NCBI RefSeq assembly: GCF_000011085.1
Contig: NC_006389.1
Location: forward strand, 1 to 33,303
Reading direction: 5' to 3'
DNA: 33,303 nucleotides
DNA from: Haloarcula marismortui ATCC 43049
GTDB lineage: Archaea; Halobacteriota; Halobacteria; Halobacteriales; Haloarculaceae
Made by a program: the position numbers and the translations under genes. Numbering within the stretch: the first letter of the stretch is position 1; each line of letters begins with the position of its first letter. The notes under the pieces were generated by a model. It saw only the letters and a program-made list of their open reading frames with translations. It did no database searches and was not told the origin of the DNA. Below are positions 30,098 to 33,303 of the stretch, piece by piece.

Positions 30098-32686
30098 ATG
30101 GCATTCAGCGACGACGATCTTCGGACTTATCAACAGCAAGCAGTCAGAGCTATTGCGGAAGCTGATGAAGACTACAAGTCGCTTATTCTCCCAACAGGGG
30201 CAGGAAAAACGAGAGTTGGACTTGCGTATGCTTCTAATATTCTGGATAAAAAGGACTCTGTTGCGTACATTACCCAGACCAATGCTCACGTCGGACAGGT
30301 ACTCTCGGAGTCTGATGCAATCGGTGTTGATGCTGTTCACATCCCCGGTAGATCAGCCGAATCTCAGGGTGATGGAGGGAGCGGGGATCGCGAAATCGAC
30401 ATCCAAGATTATAATATTGGGTTCAAGGTTGGAGTGTTTTCTTACGCGGGATATTTCTTAGGTAGTGAAGTTCCAACTGCTGACACTCTTATTATTGACG
30501 ACGCACATGCCTTTACAAGCGAACATGTCACGCATTCTGCTGTCATCCTCCACCGTGACGACTGGGGGAGGCAGTATGACCGACTGATTGATTTAATAAA
30601 AGATGAAAATCCGATTCTGGAGTCTGAAATTGAATCTCTTCAACAACCGATCCATCGAGGAGGTGGTACTGTTTTAGTGCCACCACCCGACACTACCGAA
30701 GTTGAGCAAGCAATTACGTCGAGCGTAGAATCAATGTCGGAAGCGGACGGGTGGGAGCCGTATCTTCTCCAAAAACGACTCAACGCCTCTCCAGACTTTG
30801 TGAATTGGCCTTGTGTCATCACTGCCAATACAATCTCTTGGAGACCTTTCATCCTGCCCTTCCAATCGTTCGGTCGTAGCCCCAACAGAGATATTGAAGA
30901 ATCCGAACTTGTTGCAATGACCTCTATCAGAGACCCGGAAGAGTTTCTACAGACAAGACTTGGAACTCCCGAATTAGTTACTAAAATCGAACCCCCCGAA
31001 CCAGTCGATGAGATGGGCTCTAGGGTTGTTGTTCCGTATAGAGATCAGTATGATCGCAATCCTCCGTCGGAGGGCCAAATTAACACCATCAACCGGTGGG
31101 CAGACCGATTCGGTTCGGTCCTCGTCTCTGTTGCGTCCCACAATTCAGCTCAAGAGGTAATGAAGCGCCTCCACAAAAAAGACATAAATCCTATAGAATA
31201 CGAATCCGAAATTAGTGTACAGGAGCTTCAGGAACAAGAGGAACCTCGGGCACTTGTACTAGTTAACAAACCTTCTGGGATTGATATTTCCTCTTCAATC
31301 TGTCCTGTTGCTATCCATCTGGACCTGCCTCATTCAACATCTGGTCACGAAGTTGTGGCCGGGGATATTGAGGAGTCGGGGGCCGTGGCTGAAGCAAGCT
31401 TGGCCGTGCGCCTGTCCCAACTTTTAGGACGATTAAATAGATCTGATGAAGATCGGAGTATACACCTCCTCCTCGCCGATGGCCTCCCACTGAGACGAGG
31501 TACTGCTTTTGTTAAATCTTTAGATCCTGCTGTCTTAACTGACCTTCTGATCGGCCGTCGGGGTATTGCACAGGAGTACGAACTGCCGACTGAAACAGGA
31601 CTACTTGACGACGCAGAGGCGTTTCTCAATGGAGATGATTCTCTCCGAAGTAGTTATATAACGGATCCTGAACAGCTTCGAAAGTTGTTTCTTGGTAGTG
31701 ATGTGGAGGGATTCTCTCCAGGAACCATTCAGCAGGTTGAAGCTAATCTATTCGCTGCACGTGGGAACTTTACTAGGGCTGCCAAGCAATTTGAAAGGTT
31801 CTCTCAGAATGCGGAGGAACAGGGGTACCCAGATCATTCATCATTTTATGATTTCCAGTCTATCGTATATGGTTCCGCAGATACTGGATCAACTAGCGGC
31901 ACACTCAACCGTAGTACAGACGCGATTGTTGATGCAGCTCTTGATCGTAACCCCCAAAGTGGGGCTTTAGTTGCTGCCCTCCGACAAATACAATCCAGTG
32001 AAGAGACTGATACACAACAAGCCCGTATTGAGATGCGGGTAAAACAGCAGAAGCGGCAAGCCTTCTACTGTTTCACACGATGGTACGACGAGGCGGATGG
32101 GAATGTTCCCGATAGAGATCATTATACCAGTGTAGACCCATGGAAAGAGTACTGGCGCAGTAGATTTGCGAAAGCAGAGCACTCAGAATTGACCTCGGCA
32201 TATTCGGAAGCGTTTGAGTTACTCGGAACAGATACCCCACAACGAGAGAAGCAAGATAACGATCTTCGAATTCGATGGGAGACAGAAAATGGGGAAGAGT
32301 TTATTTTGGCGGTCGAAATCAAAGGCTGGAACCCGGACACGGTCGACAGTGAACCGGATCTGAAGTCAGATAACATCAGACAGGCACGCACGAATGCCCG
32401 CAAAATCGATGCTGATGCGGCCTTGTTAGCGTCATCACGCTCAGGTCGTACTCGTGACGTTCCAGGATCAGCAGAAACATACGGTGTCCACTGTCTCAAC
32501 GGTGACGCATCTGTCGCGTTTGCTGACATGATGGCAGAACAGTGTGCAATACTCGCCACGGTAGAGCAAAACCAAATCGACCGAAATCAGGTTCCGTTAT
32601 GCGCAAGAAGGATCCAGAAACTTCTGGAGAGCGACGGGAGAATACTTGACGGACAGGAAATTAGGGCACTCATAGATCTGGAGTGA
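30098..32686 (+). CDS. Large SF2 helicase-nuclease fusion
   Basis: 862 residues. A Q-motif-like start is LRTYQQQAVRAIAE (8-21). Motif I is LPTGAGKTRV (31-40) and motif II is LIIDDAHAF (131-139), DDAH instead of DEAH. The second RecA domain ends with a motif VI-like LSQLLGRLNRSDEDR (about residue 440). A helical, repeat-like middle region (about 540-690) follows. The C-terminus has FILAVEIKGWNPD (about 735) and RQARTNARKIDADAALLAS, the E-x-K strand and helix of PD-(D/E)xK nucleases. The gene is monocistronic, leaderless by its TATA element near 30066, and AT-richer than its neighbours. Helicase-nuclease fusions of this kind are typical defence genes, but this exact architecture is not one I can name. 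Role is inferred. Confidence 0.75.
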   Translation: MAFSDDDLRTYQQQAVRAIAEADEDYKSLILPTGAGKTRVGLAYASNILDKKDSVAYITQTNAHVGQVLSESDAIGVDAVHIPGRSAESQGDGGSGDREIDIQDYNIGFKVGVFSYAGYFLGSEVPTADTLIIDDAHAFTSEHVTHSAVILHRDDWGRQYDRLIDLIKDENPILESEIESLQQPIHRGGGTVLVPPPDTTEVEQAITSSVESMSEADGWEPYLLQKRLNASPDFVNWPCVITANTISWRPFILPFQSFGRSPNRDIEESELVAMTSIRDPEEFLQTRLGTPELVTKIEPPEPVDEMGSRVVVPYRDQYDRNPPSEGQINTINRWADRFGSVLVSVASHNSAQEVMKRLHKKDINPIEYESEISVQELQEQEEPRALVLVNKPSGIDISSSICPVAIHLDLPHSTSGHEVVAGDIEESGAVAEASLAVRLSQLLGRLNRSDEDRSIHLLLADGLPLRRGTAFVKSLDPAVLTDLLIGRRGIAQEYELPTETGLLDDAEAFLNGDDSLRSSYITDPEQLRKLFLGSDVEGFSPGTIQQVEANLFAARGNFTRAAKQFERFSQNAEEQGYPDHSSFYDFQSIVYGSADTGSTSGTLNRSTDAIVDAALDRNPQSGALVAALRQIQSSEETDTQQARIEMRVKQQKRQAFYCFTRWYDEADGNVPDRDHYTSVDPWKEYWRSRFAKAEHSELTSAYSEAFELLGTDTPQREKQDNDLRIRWETENGEEFILAVEIKGWNPDTVDSEPDLKSDNIRQARTNARKIDADAALLASSRSGRTRDVPGSAETYGVHCLNGDASVAFADMMAEQCAILATVEQNQIDRNQVPLCARRIQKLLESDGRILDGQEIRALIDLE

Positions 32687-32708
32687 AAGTAGCCCAATAA
32701 AGCATATA

Positions 32709-32924
32709 TCAACTGGAACTAGGTAGAATCATAGAAACATCGTGCACTGTGGCTAACAGAACTTGTCGAACTCCTCTCATCAGTGTGGCTATGATCTCTT
32801 TGAATAGGCACTTCCCGGCCTCGTAATGGTTGGCGTATTGTCTGGGGCCGTAGTGTATCGTTGTTCCTCTGTCTGCCCAACCCACTGGCCAGTCCTTGAC
32901 TAATTTGTGCTCAGTATCTGGCAA
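32709..32924 (-). CDS. Possible small protein, convergent to the helicase
   Basis: 71 residues: MPDTEHKLVKDWPVGWADRG, then YGPRQYANHYEAGKCLFKEI and a hydrophobic tail. The amino-acid content looks protein-like, but no motif, promoter or partner supports it. It might be a fragment of an older element. The stretch 32925-33034 before its start has no gene that I can support. Confidence 0.3.
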   Translation of the reverse strand: MPDTEHKLVKDWPVGWADRGTTIHYGPRQYANHYEAGKCLFKEIIATLMRGVRQVLLATVHDVSMILPSSS

Positions 32925-33034
32925 GCGAAGATTTGGGGAGGTCTCTCCTTGGTGTGATACTGCCTTGACCTGTACTGACTGGACAACGACTTGTCTGAGA
33001 AGTCGTTAGTACAGATATCGATTGGGGGTCGGCT

Positions 33035-33286
33035 TTGGAGACTCAAATACGACGGTCAGTAAATGCGCTCACTGCTCAGAAAATTCTGGGCGAAGTCAGC
33101 AAGCGGTGCAAGCACCAGTGGATGCGCTGGACAAAGGAAGGATTAGAGGCGATACTCCAGCTTCGGCTGGTGAAGTACGCTGATCCAGAGCACTACCAAT
33201 CGTTCCTCGACGAACTGCTCCAGCGATCGACCAAAACAGCAATGAGCTGTGACCTCTCAATTGAGAGCACCAGAGGCAAACTCTAG
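33035..33286 (+). pseudogene. Transposase-like C-terminal fragment
   Basis: The open frame reads NALTAQKILGEVSKRCKHQW, then MRWTKEGLEAILQLRLVKYA, DPEHYQSFLDELL. The pattern (K)R-C-K-x-x-x-MRW-x-x-x-G-x-x-AIL-x-LR resembles the C-terminal end of transposases of the ISKra4 or UPF0236/ISLre2 type. No upstream part is present and the only starts are weak (TTG 33035), so this is a remnant. The paralogue remnant at 1-144 follows in the same frame if the molecule is circular. Confidence 0.4.
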
Positions 33287-33303
33287 ACCGCTTTGCGACG
33301 CGA

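Noticed and set aside
1-33303. tRNA or rRNA genes, including a tRNA attachment site for the integrase
   Set aside because: I saw no cloverleaf-like sequence with TTCRA and anticodon arms on either strand near the integrase or elsewhere. A tRNAscan run would settle it.

Overview
The window looks like a haloarchaeal extrachromosomal replicon. Proteins are acidic and start without or with weak Shine-Dalgarno sites, and TATA boxes sit 25-30 nt before leaderless starts. It carries an Orc1/Cdc6 gene next to a repeat-rich origin, a tyrosine recombinase, many small CxxC zinc-ribbon and winged-helix proteins, and an archaellin. From memory, plasmid pNG100 of Haloarcula marismortui ATCC 43049 is 33,303 bp, exactly this length, and carries the archaellin gene flaA2. 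I therefore read the window as probably the complete circular plasmid, with position 33303 joined to position 1. This is recall plus content, not a database match.

Layout. 1-3.2 kb: a broken paralogue of the gene at 29.2 kb, then a leftward three-gene operon of unknown function (two large soluble proteins and a four-helix membrane protein) behind a dyad that covers its TATA box. 3.4-7 kb: two copies of a ~245 bp direct repeat flanking a zinc-finger gene, an unknown gene, a ribbon-helix-helix-like (RHH-like) gene and a membrane protein. 7-10 kb: a winged-helix gene, an RPA-like OB-fold protein and a frameshifted PIN-toxin locus with a possible antitoxin remnant. 10.0-11.0 kb: about a dozen helically spaced TTAGGACAGGG iterons directly before a winged-helix/coiled-coil protein. 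14.0-11.1 kb: a leftward seven-gene overlapping operon with a P-loop NTPase, a winged-helix protein and several tiny membrane proteins. 14.5-17.2 kb: AbrB-like and zinc-ribbon genes, a long inverted repeat and the integrase. 17.5-18.8 kb: an AAA+ ATPase/RHH-like gene pair with the same AT-rich repeat before, between and after the genes. 18.9-20.9 kb: a winged-helix gene, a cluster of origin-recognition-box-like repeats and orc1/cdc6. 21-23.4 kb: a protein made of four homing-endonuclease-associated repeats, then archaellin. 23.8-28.0 kb: a leftward run of ten genes, nine of them small and mostly overlapping, with a hairpin cluster before the last and largest one. 28.2-29.4 kb: two convergent winged-helix genes and two small overlapping genes. 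29.6-33.3 kb: short direct repeats, a second copy of the inverted repeat, a large helicase-nuclease and a transposase-like fragment.

How it may work together (inference): orc1/cdc6 and its boxes replicate the plasmid. The AAA+/RHH pair and the iteron-binding candidate at 10.2 kb are candidates for partition or copy control. The integrase and the two equally built inverted repeats suggest site-specific recombination or a shared regulator. The three-gene membrane operon and the helicase-nuclease look like accessory, possibly defensive, cargo. GC-rich blocks (11-14 kb, 24-29.4 kb) alternate with AT-richer ones, so the plasmid is a mosaic.
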